From Bauldia sp. (GTDB lineage Bacteria; Pseudomonadota; Alphaproteobacteria; Rhizobiales; Kaistiaceae): 64,000 bases of DNA. The stretch is taken from assembly GCA_037200845.1 (NCBI GenBank), contig JBBCGQ010000001.1, positions 2,232,001-2,296,000 on the forward strand. The letters are read 5' to 3'. The position numbers and the translations under genes were made by a program. Position 1 is the stretch's first letter. Every line of letters begins with the position of its first letter. Positions 10,585 through 20,030 of the stretch are shown here, piece by piece. The notes under the pieces are model-generated. The model was not told the DNA's origin, did no database searches, and saw nothing but the letters and a program-made list of their open reading frames with translations.

Positions 10585-12513
10585 CTAGACGATGACCTGC
10601 GTGCCGATCTCGACGACGCGGTTCGTCGGCAGGCGGAAGTAGCTCGAGGCGTCGTCGGCGTTGCGCGCGAGCAGGATGAACAGCTTGTCCTGCCAGAGCG
10701 GCATCGCCACCGCCTCCGACGCTTTCAGCGAGCGCCGCGAGAGGAAAAACGTCGTCGACATGATGTCGAACGAGAACCCTTCCTTACGCGCGATCGCCAG
10801 CGCCTTCGGCAGGTTCGGCGTCTCCATGAAGCCGTACTTCACCGTGATGCGGATGAAGGAGTCGGAGAACGGCCGCACGGTCACGCGGTCTTCCTCCGGC
10901 GCGCGCGGCGTGTCGACGGTCTTCACCGTCATGATCACGTTCTTGTCGTGCAGCACCTTGAAATGCTTCAGCGAGTGGAGCAGCGCCGTCGGTGTCGAGT
11001 CCGGATCGCCGGTCAGGAAGATCGCGGTGCCGGCAATACGCGGCGGCGGGTGCTTCTCGAGACTGTGGACGAGATCGGCGAGCGGCACTTCCAGCCGGCG
11101 CGTCTTCTCGAACAGGATTCGGCTGCCGCGCCGCCAGGTGAGCATCAGCACCATCAGCGCGCCGCCGGCGAGCAGCGGGAACCAGCCGCCATGCAGGATC
11201 TTGAGCAGGTTGGCGGCGAGGAAGGTCGAGTCGAGCACGAGCAGCGGCAGCACGACGGCGATGGCCGTGACGATGTGCCAGCGCCACACGCGCCACACCA
11301 CGATGAAGGCGAGCAGCGTCGTCACCACCATCGTGCCGGTCACCGCGATGCCGTAGGCGCCGGCGAGCGCGCCGGAGGAGCGGAACAGGCCGGTGACGAG
11401 CAGCACCGAGACCAGCAGGAACGCGTTCACCCGCGGCACGTAGATCTGGCCGAACTGCGATTCCGACGTGTGGCGGATTTCGAGGCGCGGCAGGAGACCG
11501 AGTTGCACCGCCTGGCGCGACAGCGAATAGGCGCCGGTGATCACCGCCTGGCTGGCAATGACAGTGGCGGCGGTCGCCAGCACGACGATGGGCAACTGCA
11601 GCCAGTCCGGGAACATCAGGAAGAACGGGCCGTCGGCGGCATCCATGTCGCCCAGCACCAGCGCGCCCTGCCCGAGATAGTTAAGCGTCAGCGCCGGCAG
11701 CACGAGCACGAACCACGCCGTCTGGATCGGCTTGCGGCCGAAGTGGCCGAGGTCGGCGTAGAGGGCCTCCGCCCCGGTGACGGCGAGGAAGACGGCGCCC
11801 AGCGTGATCAGTCCGATGATGCCGTGGTGCACCAGAAACTCGACGCCGTAGAACGGATTGAAGGCGTAGAGCACGACCGGATTGGTCACCATGTGCGCGA
11901 CGCCGGCGATGGCGAGCACGATGAACCACACCACCATGACCGGGCCGAAGAACACCGCGACCCGCGCCGTGCCGCGCGACTGCACGACGAAGATACCGAC
12001 CAGGATCACGATCGACAGCGGGATGACATAGGCATCGAGATGCGGCGCCGCGATCTCCAAACCTTCGACGGCGGAGAGCACCGACAGCGCCGGTGTGATG
12101 ACGGCGTTGCCGTAGAACAGCGCCGCCGCCGTGATGCCGAGGAAGACGATGAACGTCGTCGCCCGGCCCGCGGTGCCGCGCATGGCGAGCGCCATCAGCG
12201 CGAGCGTGCCGCCTTCGCCGTTGTTGTCGGCGCGGATCAGGAACAGCACGTACTTGATCGTCACCGTGATGATCAACGACCAGATGATGAGCGACAGCAC
12301 GCCGAGCACGATCGAGGTGGTGATCGGCCCCTTGCCATCGACGGCGGCGTGCACGGCCTCGCGGAAGGCGTAGAGCGGGCTGGTGCCGATATCGCCGTAG
12401 ACGACGCCCACGGCGCCTACGGTCAGCGCCACGATTCCGGTCTTCGGGAGATGCTTACCGTTTCCGTTGGCCGGCGCCGGGACTTGGACAGTGCCCGGCA
12501 GTTCGGTGGCCAT
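10585..12513 (-). CDS. kup: Low-affinity potassium uptake transporter Kup
   Basis: KUP/HAK/KT-family potassium-proton symporter of the inner membrane, 642 residues. The N-terminus has the family hallmark [18 protein letters not shown], followed by about twelve hydrophobic segments through residue 440 and a cytoplasmic C-terminal domain containing [21 protein letters not shown] used the ATG at 12513, with AAGG 8 bp upstream, instead of the ATG eight codons earlier. No other potassium-transport gene is adjacent. Length and motifs are complete. Confidence 0.95.
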   Translation of the reverse strand: MATELPGTVQVPAPANGNGKHLPKTGIVALTVGAVGVVYGDIGTSPLYAFREAVHAAVDGKGPITTSIVLGVLSLIIWSLIITVTIKYVLFLIRADNNGEGGTLALMALAMRGTAGRATTFIVFLGITAAALFYGNAVITPALSVLSAVEGLEIAAPHLDAYVIPLSIVILVGIFVVQSRGTARVAVFFGPVMVVWFIVLAIAGVAHMVTNPVVLYAFNPFYGVEFLVHHGIIGLITLGAVFLAVTGAEALYADLGHFGRKPIQTAWFVLVLPALTLNYLGQGALVLGDMDAADGPFFLMFPDWLQLPIVVLATAATVIASQAVITGAYSLSRQAVQLGLLPRLEIRHTSESQFGQIYVPRVNAFLLVSVLLVTGLFRSSGALAGAYGIAVTGTMVVTTLLAFIVVWRVWRWHIVTAIAVVLPLLVLDSTFLAANLLKILHGGWFPLLAGGALMVLMLTWRRGSRILFEKTRRLEVPLADLVHSLEKHPPPRIAGTAIFLTGDPDSTPTALLHSLKHFKVLHDKNVIMTVKTVDTPRAPEEDRVTVRPFSDSFIRITVKYGFMETPNLPKALAIARKEGFSFDIMSTTFFLSRRSLKASEAVAMPLWQDKLFILLARNADDASSYFRLPTNRVVEIGTQVIV

Positions 12514-12767
12514 GGCGGCAACCTTGTTGCACTGCACGGGGGCAGCGGGACTGGCCTTCTAGCACCTTTGGCGGGGTTTGTGGTAGCCCGCCAAATGTGC
12601 CGCACAGGTATGCGCTAAGCGGTTACGCCGTATGGGCTTTCCGCCCCGACCGACGTCGCCGCCATCCTTCCGGACGCTGTGCGCAATCCCGCTCCGCCCA
12701 TCGCCGGAATCAACGATCCGCCGTATTCCAAGGCCATGCTCGCGGCACGGGCGGGAGGAGGAATTGG

Positions 12768-12968
12768 ATGCGTACTCTGTTCGGGATCGTGCTCGGCGCT
12801 CTGCTGAGCGTCGGCGCGGCATGGCTGCACGACAACAACGTCACCTACGATCCGCTGAACCCACGCGTTGCCGACCGCCAGATCGTCAACTGGGACGTGT
12901 TCGGCGCCGTGCTCCGCGAAACTACCGATGGGCTCGGCAACGCCTTCCACGCGATCACCGGGCGGTAG
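12768..12968 (+). CDS. Small hypothetical protein with N-terminal hydrophobic segment
   Basis: A 66-residue protein: the first 20 residues (MRTLFGIVLGALLSVGAAWL) form one membrane segment or uncleaved signal, followed by a polar domain that contains NPRVADRQIVNWDVFGAVL. I do not recognise a family. An unusually strong ribosome binding site, GGAGGAGGAA, ends 5 bp before the ATG and supports expression. It starts 254 bp from the divergent kup start and is followed 56 bp later by a secreted DUF3828-like protein on the same strand. No promoter stands out in 12514-12767. Confidence 0.65.
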   Translation: MRTLFGIVLGALLSVGAAWLHDNNVTYDPLNPRVADRQIVNWDVFGAVLRETTDGLGNAFHAITGR

Positions 12969-13024
12969 CGCCGTCTGCCGCCGCGGCATAGGATCGGCGG
13001 CACGTGTTGAGCAGGGTAGCGCCG

Positions 13025-13525
13025 ATGTCGATCACCCGCCGCCAGTTCGTCGCCGGAGCCTCCGTCGTCGCCATCGTCGCGGCGCTGCCGCAGTGGGCGT
13101 TCGCCGCCGACGACGCCGCGGTGGCCTTCGCGAAGTCGCTCTACGCGCTGCCCGGCCTGTGGGGCGACGTCACAGCCGACGACGCCGCGATAAAAAAATA
13201 TCTCGACAAGAATCTCGGCGACCTAATCACCGCCAACTACGCCAAGACCGACGCCGAAGCGGCGCTCGACTACGACCCGCTCGTCCAGGCGCAGGATTTC
13301 GAGGACGTGAAAACGACCTTCACCGTCACGTCGGAATCCGACACCGCGGCGGTCATCGACGCGCATGTCGATAACTACGGCGAGGACTCGGTGGTGACCC
13401 TCGACCTCACCAAGACCGCAGACGGCTGGCGCCTCGCCAACATCCGCACGGACGCGGAGACCCCGAGCCTGGTCGACGAGCTGAAGCAGCTTAACTCGGG
13501 CGTGCCGCCGGCTGACGGGAACTAG
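13025..13525 (+). CDS. Secreted DUF3828-like protein with Tat-type signal
   Basis: A 166-residue protein. The N-terminus MSITRRQFVAGASVVAI has a twin-arginine motif and a hydrophobic core, with likely cleavage after AFA. The mature part has the pattern of DUF3828 proteins: LYALPG, then DYDPLVQAQDFED, then a beta-rich half ending in VTLDLTKTADGWRLANI. Function unknown, probably periplasmic. The ATG at 13025 is preferred over one seven codons earlier because it places the twin-arginine motif at the normal distance. The family call is by recall of the pattern. Confidence 0.65.
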   Translation: MSITRRQFVAGASVVAIVAALPQWAFAADDAAVAFAKSLYALPGLWGDVTADDAAIKKYLDKNLGDLITANYAKTDAEAALDYDPLVQAQDFEDVKTTFTVTSESDTAAVIDAHVDNYGEDSVVTLDLTKTADGWRLANIRTDAETPSLVDELKQLNSGVPPADGN

Positions 13526-13546
13526 CCCGGCAGTCGACTTCCCCGG

Positions 13547-13669
13547 CTGTCATCCTTTGGCGGCGCGAAGCGCCGACCGGAGGATCAGCCCCAACAAGCA
13601 TCTCCCGTTGGTATGAGCCGAGCGTGGTCCTCCGGTCGAGGCCTTCGGCCTCGCCGAAGGATGACAGTG
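13547..13669. repeat. Palindromic repeat C
   Basis: Inverted repeat with outer arms CTGTCATCCTT and AAGGATGACAG and inner arms GACCGGAGGA and TCCTCCGGTC, each half also containing a small hairpin (GGCGCGAAGCGCC and GAGGCCTTCGGCCTC). This mosaic type is frequent in Hyphomicrobiales intergenic regions. It sits between the convergent DUF3828-like gene and the aldo/keto reductase and may terminate both. Confidence 0.8.
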
Positions 13670-13695
13670 GAGAGACGCAGCCCCGGGCGACTACA

Positions 13696-14523
13696 TCAAG
13701 GATCCCATTCCGGGTTTGCCGGCGGCCATCCCGCGATGCGCTGCTTCTTCGCGCCGAGCGCGGTCAGCGCCCCCATGTCGGCCGCGTCGAGCGTGAAATC
13801 GAAGATATCGAAGTTAGAGCGGATGTTCGCCGGCTTCGTGCTCTTCGGGATCGGCACGACGTTCGGCTGCTGGATGTCCCAGCGCAGCACGATCTGCGCC
13901 GGCGTCCGCTTGTGCTTCGCGGCGATGCCGGCGATCACCGGATCGTCGAGGATCACCTTGCGGCCGAGCGGCGAGTAGGCGGTGAGGATCATGCCCTTGC
14001 CGCGCATGAAGGCGACGAGATTCTCCTGCGTCAGGTACGGGTGATATTCGACCTGGTTGGTGACGATCGGCTCCTTCGTCGCCGCCCACGCCTCGGTCAG
14101 CAGCCTGATCGTGAAATTCGAGACGCCGATGTGCTTCGTCCAGCCGCGGCGCTTCGCCTCGTTGAGCGGCTTGATGGTGTCGGCGACCGGCAGCACCTTG
14201 CTCGCCCAGTGGATGAGCAGGAGGTCGACCTGATCGACGCGGAGCTGCTTCAGGCTGTTCTCGACCGAGGCGTAGAAATCGCGCTCGGCAAGATTCTCCG
14301 GCCCGACCTTGGTCGTGATGAACAACTGCTCGCGCGGCACGCCGCCGGCACGGATGCCTTCGCCGACGCGGTCCTCGTTGCCATAGCCGGCGGCGGTGTC
14401 GATGTGGCGGTAGCCGATCTTGATGGCATCGGCGACCGAGCGGGCGCAGAGCTCGCCGCTGATGTTCCAGGTGCCGAAGCCGAGGACGGGGATGGTGGCG
14501 CCGTGCGCGCTGACGGTTTGCAA
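13696..14523 (-). CDS. Aldo/keto reductase (2,5-diketo-D-gluconate reductase type)
   Basis: NADPH-dependent oxidoreductase with a TIM-barrel fold, 275 residues, close to the usual size. The catalytic tetrad region is visible: the Asp and Tyr in RHIDTAAGYGNE, the Lys in ITTKV, the His in LLLIHWASK. The cofactor segment VPIPKSTKPANIRSN matches the AKR signature. The start is a TTG at 14523 with GGAG 6 bp upstream. The substrate cannot be inferred. The gap from 14524 to 14726 is mostly palindromic repeat B. Confidence 0.88.
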   Translation of the reverse strand: MQTVSAHGATIPVLGFGTWNISGELCARSVADAIKIGYRHIDTAAGYGNEDRVGEGIRAGGVPREQLFITTKVGPENLAERDFYASVENSLKQLRVDQVDLLLIHWASKVLPVADTIKPLNEAKRRGWTKHIGVSNFTIRLLTEAWAATKEPIVTNQVEYHPYLTQENLVAFMRGKGMILTAYSPLGRKVILDDPVIAGIAAKHKRTPAQIVLRWDIQQPNVVPIPKSTKPANIRSNFDIFDFTLDAADMGALTALGAKKQRIAGWPPANPEWDP

Positions 14524-14615
14524 GGCAGGCTCCGATGGATGGAGGAAGGCGACGAAGGATGGCGCGCCCGAGACGAGGCGGTCAACTCCCCTCCCCCATC
14601 ATTGGGGCTCCGCCT

Positions 14616-14706
14616 CTCATCATTCCGGCGAAAGCGGAATCCAGCGCGAAAATCGCGGCTGGGAGGATGGCTGCGCTAGGCCCCGGCTTTCGCCGGGGGT
14701 ACGAGG
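14616..14706. repeat. Palindromic repeat B, copy 1
   Basis: Two inverted halves: CATTCCGGCGAAAGCGGAATC followed about 40 bp later by CCCCGGCTTTCGCCGGGG. Each half is a GAAA- or TTTC-centred hairpin, and the two halves are imperfect complements. The same element lies inside a coding sequence at 23205-23291 and after the MFS pair at 50221-50305. Here it is intergenic. Confidence 0.8.
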
Positions 14707-14726
14707 GCCGGTGGGCGACGGTGGAG

Positions 14727-15893
14727 CTAGACTACGGCCTCGGCGACCGCCGCAACCACCCGATCGACCTCGTCGTTGGTAAGATCCGGCCCCATCGGCA
14801 GCGACAGCACCTCGTTCGCCAGGTGCTCCGACACCGGCAGGGCGCGGGCATTGAGGCCGGCGAAGGCCGGATGCTGGTGCAGCGCCAGGCGGTAGAACAG
14901 GCCGGTGCCGATGCCGACCGCGTCGAGCTTGGCCCGCACCGCGTCGCGCTCGCTCACGCGGACGGTATAGAGCGCCCACGCGCTGCGATAGCCGTCGGCG
15001 ACCTGCGGCTTTACAACGGAGCGCGGCAAGCCGGCGGTGTAGCGCGCCGCGATCTCGTTGCGACGCTGCAGTTCGTCGCCGAACGCCGAAAGCTTGGACA
15101 ACAGGATCGCCGCCTGCAGCGTATCGAGCCGGCCGGTGAGGCCGAGCACGACCGCGGCGTCGCCCGTGCCCGAGCGGCCGTGCGAGCGGATCATGCGCAC
15201 CTGCTCCGCCACCCTGGCGTCGTCGGCGAGCACCGCGCCGCCGTCGCCGTAGCAGCCGAGCGGCTTGGTCGGATAGAAACTGGTGGCGCTCACCGGCGCG
15301 AGGCCGCCGACGCGGCGGTTGCCGAAGGCGCCGCCGAAACTTTGCGCCGCGTCCGCCAGAACCTCGAGGCCAGTCTTCGCGGCGATCGCGTTGATGGCGG
15401 CGTAGTCGGCGGGCAGGCCGTAGAGATCGACCGGCATGATGGCGCGCGGGCGGAGTTGCCCCGCCGCCCTCACCTCGGCGATGGCGCGTTCGAGATCGGC
15501 CGGGTCCATGTTGAAGGTCGCCGCCTCGACATCGACGAACACCGGCGTCGCGCCGACGGTGACGACCGCGCCCGCGCTGGCGGAGAACGTGAAGGCCGGC
15601 ACGAAGACCGCGTCGCCCGCCTTCACGCCCATCGCCATCAGCGCGATGGTCAGCGCGTCGCGGCCGGAGGAAACGGCGATGGCGTGGCCGGCGCCGGCGA
15701 AGGCCGCCAGCTCACGCTCCAACTGATCGACCTCGGGGCCGAGGATGTACTGGCCGTGCGCCAGCACCGCATCCATCCGCTGGCGGATGTCGCGCTCCAG
15801 CCGCGCACGCTGGCGCTGCAGGTCGAACAGCGGAATTTTGCCCCCGCCGGCCTTGGTGGCCGCGACGGCGAGAGCGGGGCGGGCTGTGGTCAT
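14727..15893 (-). CDS. DegT/DnrJ/EryC1/StrS aminotransferase, candidate GnnB
   Basis: PLP-dependent sugar-nucleotide aminotransferase of 388 residues. The N-terminal IPLFDLQRQ, FVPAFTFSASAGAV and DAAQSFG segments and the PLP lysine in SFYPTKPLG are typical. Its start overlaps the stop of the Gfo/Idh/MocA oxidoreductase gene (ATGA), so they are translationally coupled. An oxidoreductase plus aminotransferase of these families is what GnnA and GnnB are: together they make UDP-GlcNAc3N for lipid A with amide-linked primary acyl chains. WbpE-type O-antigen or capsule enzymes are the alternative. The neighbouring lipid A genes are not in this window, so the gene name is withheld. Confidence 0.85.
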   Translation of the reverse strand: MTTARPALAVAATKAGGGKIPLFDLQRQRARLERDIRQRMDAVLAHGQYILGPEVDQLERELAAFAGAGHAIAVSSGRDALTIALMAMGVKAGDAVFVPAFTFSASAGAVVTVGATPVFVDVEAATFNMDPADLERAIAEVRAAGQLRPRAIMPVDLYGLPADYAAINAIAAKTGLEVLADAAQSFGGAFGNRRVGGLAPVSATSFYPTKPLGCYGDGGAVLADDARVAEQVRMIRSHGRSGTGDAAVVLGLTGRLDTLQAAILLSKLSAFGDELQRRNEIAARYTAGLPRSVVKPQVADGYRSAWALYTVRVSERDAVRAKLDAVGIGTGLFYRLALHQHPAFAGLNARALPVSEHLANEVLSLPMGPDLTNDEVDRVVAAVAEAVV

Positions 15894-16835
15894 GCGGTCA
15901 CCGCGATCTGTGCCGGCTCGCCCTCGGCGACCGCCGCGCGGATGCGCTCGGCGATGTCGAGGGCGGCAAGCCCGGCCATGCCATCGACGACCGGCGGGAT
16001 GCCGGTTGCGATGCTCGTGAGGAAGGCGTCGATCTCGGCGCCGAGGTTGTCGCGCGCCGTAAGTGCGATGGGCACCGCCACCGCGCCGGACTTGCGCCGC
16101 GCCGTCGTCGTCAGCGACGGGCCGGAAAGATCGGCGTCGTAGATCGTGTCGGGCTCGGTGATGGTGAGGCGGCGCTCGTTTTCGGCGGCGACACGCGACG
16201 CCGACAGCGTCGCGATGGCGCCGTTGGCGAAGGTCAGCCACGCCTCGCACTCGTCGGTCATGCCGCTGAGGCCGGTCATGCCGCTCGCCGCCACCGACGC
16301 GACCGGCGCGCCGGCAAGCGTCAGCACCAGATCGATGTCATGGATCATAAGGTCGAGGATCACGTCAACATCGATCGACCGGCCGCTCCATTTCGTCCGC
16401 CGCCGCGCCGTCAGCCGGCGCGGGTTGGCGGCCCGCGACTGCAGCTCGGCAACCGCCGGCGAGAACCGTTCGACATGCCCGACCTGCAGCACGACGCCGC
16501 GCTTCGCGGCACGCGCGATCAGATCGCGCGCATCGGCGACGTCGATGGCGATCGGCTTCTCGATCAGGACATGGACCCCGGCGTCGATGAAATCGCGCGC
16601 GACGGCGGCGTGATAGGTGGCGGGCACGGCGACGGAGACGGCATCGACCTTGCCGATGAGGTCGCGATGATCGGCGAACACCGGCGCGCCCTGCCCGTTG
16701 GCGGCGCCGCGCGCGCCATCCTGGTCGGATACGGCAACGAGCCGCGCCCTTCGGATTATTTGCGTAATGCTTCGCGTGATGCCTGCCGAAGGAGCCGAGG
16801 CCGACGACGCCAACCTTGATCGTGCCTTCCGTCAA
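15890..16835 (-). pseudogene. Gfo/Idh/MocA family oxidoreductase, candidate GnnA, broken by a frameshift
   Basis: NAD(P)-dependent sugar oxidoreductase. The Rossmann motif VGVVGLGSFGRHHAKHYANN lies in one frame. The rest of the protein (ARLVAVSDQDGARG, then DAVSVAVPATYH, the conserved VLIEKPIAID, and a C-terminal domain with LDLMIHDIDL) lies in another. The switch is at three C (16747-16749); two would join the parts into about 314 residues, the normal family length. The probable start is TTG at 16835. The break in a short homopolymer in an otherwise intact gene suggests a sequencing artefact or a fresh mutation. It is coupled to the downstream aminotransferase by an ATGA overlap. Confidence 0.85.
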
Positions 16836-16975
16836 ACCATGCGAGGGCGAAGCGCCCTCCTCCAGCAGCAAGCCGCATGGCTGGTCTAGCCGATTCACGG
16901 CCAAAGTCGATTATGTGCTGCGTCGCAGCGATAACGTTTTGCTGCGAGGCTTAACGGGGCGCGAGCCCCAAATGC

Positions 16976-17007
16976 AAAAAACCGGCGGCCCTTGCGGACC
17001 ACCGGTT
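16976..17007 (-). terminator. Intrinsic terminator after tRNA-Leu
   Basis: On the minus strand a 12-bp stem (two G-U pairs), AACCGGTGGTCC with GGGCCGCCGGTT around a GCAA tetraloop, is followed by six T. It starts 9 bp beyond the tRNA 3' end. Confidence 0.9.
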
Positions 17008-17015
17008 CAGGCAAA

Positions 17016-17100
17016 TGGTGCGGCCAAGAGGACTCGAACCTCCACGGTGTTACCCACTAGCACCTCAAGCTAGCGCGTCTACCAATTCCGCCATGGCCGC
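17016..17100 (-). tRNA. tRNA-Leu (anticodon GAG)
   Basis: An 85-nt gene with a class II variable arm and encoded CCA end. The acceptor stem pairs GCGGCCA with TGGCCGC, the anticodon stem is CTAGC/GCTAG with loop TTGAGGT, giving anticodon GAG, and the T arm has the normal GGTTCGAGTCC. It decodes CUC and CUU leucine codons. It is followed directly by its own terminator. Confidence 0.96.
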
Positions 17101-17160
17101 GAAATCGCGGCTCCGTGTAACAAATCGCCCTTGGCCTTACAAGGCAGCCGGCTTGGCGGC

Positions 17161-17670
17161 CTAGACGACCGCGGCATCCTCGTTCACGCGGCTTTCCGCC
17201 ACTTCGGTGAGCTTGGCGTCGGCCGCCTTCTCCTCCTCCAGCGTCGCTTCGAGCTCGTCGGCGCAATCGTCGCGGCCGAGTTCCCGGGCCCACGCGATCA
17301 GCGTGCCGTAGCGCGCGATCTCGTAGTGCTCGACGGCCTGCGCCGCGGCGATGATCGCGGCATCCAGCACGTCCTCGTCGGCGACGTCGCCGGTCACCTC
17401 GCGCGCCTCCTTGAGGATGCCGTCGATCGCCGGGCAATCGACCGCCTTGGCCTCGGAGCCGTGCATGCGGAAGACTTCCTGCAGCCGCTCGACATGGCCA
17501 TTGGTTTCCTCGAGGTGGTTCTCAAGCCCCTCGCGGAGCTGCGGATTGGAGACCTTTTCAATCATCTCCGGCAGCGCCTTCACGATCTGCTTTTCGGCGT
17601 AATAGATGTCGCGGAGCTGGTGAACGAAGAGATCGTCCATTGTCTTGATGTCTTTTGAGAAGATTCCCAT
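17161..17670 (-). CDS. DUF892 / YciE-YciF-type ferritin-like protein
   Basis: A 169-residue all-helical protein starting MGIFSKDIKTMDDLFVHQLRDIYYAEKQI, the signature of the DUF892 (YciF) family of ferritin-like stress proteins. The metal-ligand type Glu and His residues recur along the helices (YYAEKQ, LEETNGHVERLQEVF, EHYEIARYG, ELEATLEEEKAAD). No signal peptide, so cytoplasmic. The ATG at 17670 is the natural start. Family members are often induced by stress; no regulatory site is obvious here. It lies between tRNA-Leu and a 50-residue basic protein. Confidence 0.88.
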   Translation of the reverse strand: MGIFSKDIKTMDDLFVHQLRDIYYAEKQIVKALPEMIEKVSNPQLREGLENHLEETNGHVERLQEVFRMHGSEAKAVDCPAIDGILKEAREVTGDVADEDVLDAAIIAAAQAVEHYEIARYGTLIAWARELGRDDCADELEATLEEEKAADAKLTEVAESRVNEDAAVV

Positions 17671-17750
17671 GTCGGTGGCTCCCTGAGCGCGGATATGGAT
17701 ACGCCCCCTGCCTTTGCCGCTAACGTGCCGCCGCTGACGTTGTTCCGGCT

Positions 17751-17903
17751 TTAGCCGCGGCGCTTGAAGAATTGAACGGCGCGCTCGTGCTTCTCGGCGG
17801 CGGCGCGCGAGGCAAAGGTGCCGAGGTTGCGGCGCTTGCCGGACTTCGGGTCGAGCTTCCGCGAGTAGAGCCGGTACTGGCCGGACGCAAGCTTCCTGAT
17901 CAT
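17751..17903 (-). CDS. Small basic conserved protein, 50 residues
   Basis: [20 protein letters not shown], then [30 protein letters not shown] in the second half. The pattern of a short two-strand hairpin followed by an alpha helix with AAAEKHERA resembles the small DNA-binding arm of integrase-like proteins, but as a stand-alone protein its function is unknown. A good ribosome binding site, GGGAGG, lies 5 bp before the ATG. It is divergent from lipB with only 49 bp between starts, so the two promoters must overlap. I am fairly confident it is real. Confidence 0.7.
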   Translation of the reverse strand: MIRKLASGQYRLYSRKLDPKSGKRRNLGTFASRAAAEKHERAVQFFKRRG

Positions 17904-17952
17904 GGCTGCCTCCCGGTGGATTTCGTGGCTGTGCAGGGCCATATTCCGCGCC

Positions 17953-18651
17953 ATGAACGCTCCGCTCCCGCCCCAGGTTCCCGCTCCGATGGCCGCGGCC
18001 GACACGGTCGACTGGACGATCGCGCCGGCGCCGGTCGCCTACCCGGATGCGGTGGCGGCGATGGAGGCGCGGGTCGCCGCGATAGCGGCCGGCACGGCGC
18101 CCGAGCAGGTGTGGCTGGTGGAGCATCCGCCGCTCTATACCGCCGGCACCAGCGCCAAGGCCGACGACCTGCTGCAGCCGGACCGGTTTCCCGTGTTCCA
18201 GAGCGGGCGCGGCGGCCAGTACACGTATCACGGCCCCGGCCAGCGCGTGGCCTACGTCATGCTCGACCTGCACAGGCGCAAGCCCGATGTCCGCCAGTAC
18301 GTCGCGAGCCTTGAGGACTGGATCATCGCCACCCTCGCCGCCTTCAACGTCCGCGCCGGGCGGCGGAAGAATTGCGTCGGCATCTGGGTGCCGCGACCAG
18401 ACAAGGGAGAAGGCCGCGAGGACAAGATCGCCGCGATCGGCGTGCGCATCCGCCGCTGGGTGACCTTCCACGGCATCGCGCTGAACGTCGATCCGGACCT
18501 CGATCATTTCAGCGGTATCGTGCCGTGCGGGGTGACCTCGCAGGGCGTCACCAGCCTCGCCGATCTCGGCATCGCAGCGAGCATGGAAGACGTCGATGTC
18601 GAGCTGCGCCGCGCTTTCGCCGCGACGTTCGGCCCGACGCGGAGCGCGTAG
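17953..18651 (+). CDS. lipB: Octanoyltransferase LipB
   Basis: Transfers octanoyl from acyl carrier protein to the lipoyl domains of 2-oxoacid dehydrogenases and the glycine-cleavage H protein, the first step of endogenous lipoate synthesis. The substrate-channel signature [19 protein letters not shown] is intact, as are the catalytic Lys in KIAAIGVRI and the acyl-accepting Cys in [11 protein letters not shown]. With the ATG at 17953 the protein has 232 residues, normal for the family; the 17 upstream in-frame residues are not LipB-like. Confidence 0.96.
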   Translation: MNAPLPPQVPAPMAAADTVDWTIAPAPVAYPDAVAAMEARVAAIAAGTAPEQVWLVEHPPLYTAGTSAKADDLLQPDRFPVFQSGRGGQYTYHGPGQRVAYVMLDLHRRKPDVRQYVASLEDWIIATLAAFNVRAGRRKNCVGIWVPRPDKGEGREDKIAAIGVRIRRWVTFHGIALNVDPDLDHFSGIVPCGVTSQGVTSLADLGIAASMEDVDVELRRAFAATFGPTRSA

Positions 18652-18684
18652 CCGATTTCTGCCGGAGAATTTCGAAGGACTGCA

Positions 18685-18715
18685 GCGGGCGGCGACCTTG
18701 GCGGCCGCCGCCCGC
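18685..18715. terminator. GC-rich hairpin between convergent lipB and IalB genes
   Basis: GCGGGCGGC at 18685-18693 pairs with GCCGCCCGC at 18707-18715. There is no clear T tract on either side, so it is a weak terminator candidate, placed just before the IalB-family stop codon and after lipB. Confidence 0.45.
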
Positions 18716-18719
18716 GCGC

Positions 18720-19436
18720 TTAGCTGGCCGTCGGCGCTTTCACAGCATCGATGGCCTGAGCCAGTCCGTTGACGCTCAGCTTGAACGTCAAACCCTGTCC
18801 GGCGACCGTGTAGACGGTCGCCGTCGCGCTGGTTGCCCGCGCCAGCGTCTGGATGAAATCGGGGGCGAGGTTGGCGACCGCCTCGCAGTGCCCGGTGACG
18901 CACGAGGTGAAGGGCACCGACACCGGCTTCTCTTCGCCGAGGTTAACCACGACGCCGCGGTTGACCAGGATGCCGATGGGCGTCTGCCAGATGGCGACGA
19001 GATTGCCGCTGCCGTCGTTTCCGATCAGCCACGCGAACACCACCGACTTCGATTTCTCGTCGGTAAGCTGCTGCGAGATCGTGCACTGCTTCTTGATCGT
19101 CTGCGGATTGACGCCGCAGTTGAGCACCCAATCGCCGATCGGCTGGCCCTTCAGCACCGTCACTGGCGGCTGCGGCGGCTTGTCGGCGGAAGCGATCGCG
19201 GCGTCCGGCGACGCTGCCGCCGGTGACGACGGCCACGGCACCGGAACATTGGCGGGCAGGAAGCTCGCCAGCTTCTTCAGGAGGCGTGAGCTCTGCTCGG
19301 CAATTGCCGACGCCGGCGAGTCCGTAATCGCGGCGACCGTACCCGGCGCGCCCTGCTCCGCGGTCGAGAAGACCACGACGGCGACACCCGAGGCGATGAT
19401 CAGAACGACAAAGAAAAGACTGAACAGAAAACGCAC
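18720..19436 (-). CDS. Invasion-associated locus B (IalB) family protein
   Basis: IalB-family envelope protein. An N-terminal hydrophobic segment (FLFSLFFVVLIIASGVAVVV) anchors or exports it. After a Pro/Ala-rich linker comes the IalB domain: GDWVLNCGVNP, KKQCTISQQL, GILVNRGVVVNL, and the pair of cysteines in FTSCVTGHCEAV, expected to form disulphides in the periplasm. The family is named from Bartonella, but non-pathogenic Hyphomicrobiales carry many copies, so no virulence role should be inferred. I favour a GTG start at 19436, right before the hydrophobic segment; the frame is open to an ATG at 19508. Confidence 0.82.
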   Translation of the reverse strand: MRFLFSLFFVVLIIASGVAVVVFSTAEQGAPGTVAAITDSPASAIAEQSSRLLKKLASFLPANVPVPWPSSPAAASPDAAIASADKPPQPPVTVLKGQPIGDWVLNCGVNPQTIKKQCTISQQLTDEKSKSVVFAWLIGNDGSGNLVAIWQTPIGILVNRGVVVNLGEEKPVSVPFTSCVTGHCEAVANLAPDFIQTLARATSATATVYTVAGQGLTFKLSVNGLAQAIDAVKAPTAS

Positions 19437-20030
19437 GGCTATGCACCCCACCCCGTCCGAGGGGACTGAATTCTGCCTCTGCCTCCTCTCCGCGTCTTCG
19501 CCGCGCACCCTCCGCCAGGCAGGCGCACGACGATCCCCACCCCGCTATGCGTTCGCCGGCCACACTCCCTGTCGTGCAGCCGCCGGAATTCGAGACGGCA
19601 TCTGGAGCTGAAAAAAAGGAGATGCGCCCTCGGTTACGCGAAAACCAGTACCGAAGGAGTTCCAGACGCCGCCTTCCGTATGGGCAAGCCGGCGCGCCGC
19701 AAAAGCGATCCGCGCAAACTGGCTGCCGATGTTCGAGATACGAGACGTCGTGAAACGCGCGGCGACGGGCTTGGCGCCCGACAGCCGTCGCATAATCTGG
19801 AAACGATGGGGTCCCCCCGTCATCGCCCGCACGACGCCTCAAACGCATCCGGAGTCGAAACTCCGGACAACGACGCCGTGCCGCGGGCGGCGACTAACTC
19901 CACATCATCCGGTCGTGGCCTACTCCGCCCGGGAACGCGTGGTGGCGAAATTATTAGCAGCGACCGCCAACGAGTCCAGTGAAGGTTTTGCGGATGCGAG
20001 ACAATCGCGATTCGTGAACAATGACAGCGG
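19437..20030. other. Gene-poor interval of about 590 bp
   Basis: Between the IalB-family start and the DUF72 stop. It contains short open frames on both strands, the largest about 100 codons, but none has a good ribosome binding site, a recognisable domain or normal codon bias. It includes the AAAGGAG at about 19617, directly abutting an ATG with no spacer. I see no RNA gene or clear hairpin. It probably holds the IalB-gene promoter and degraded sequence. Confidence 0.5.

Noticed and set aside
10372-12618. A 748-codon plus-strand frame opposite kup
   Set aside because: It is a His/Arg/Asp-rich shadow of a well-supported membrane transporter.
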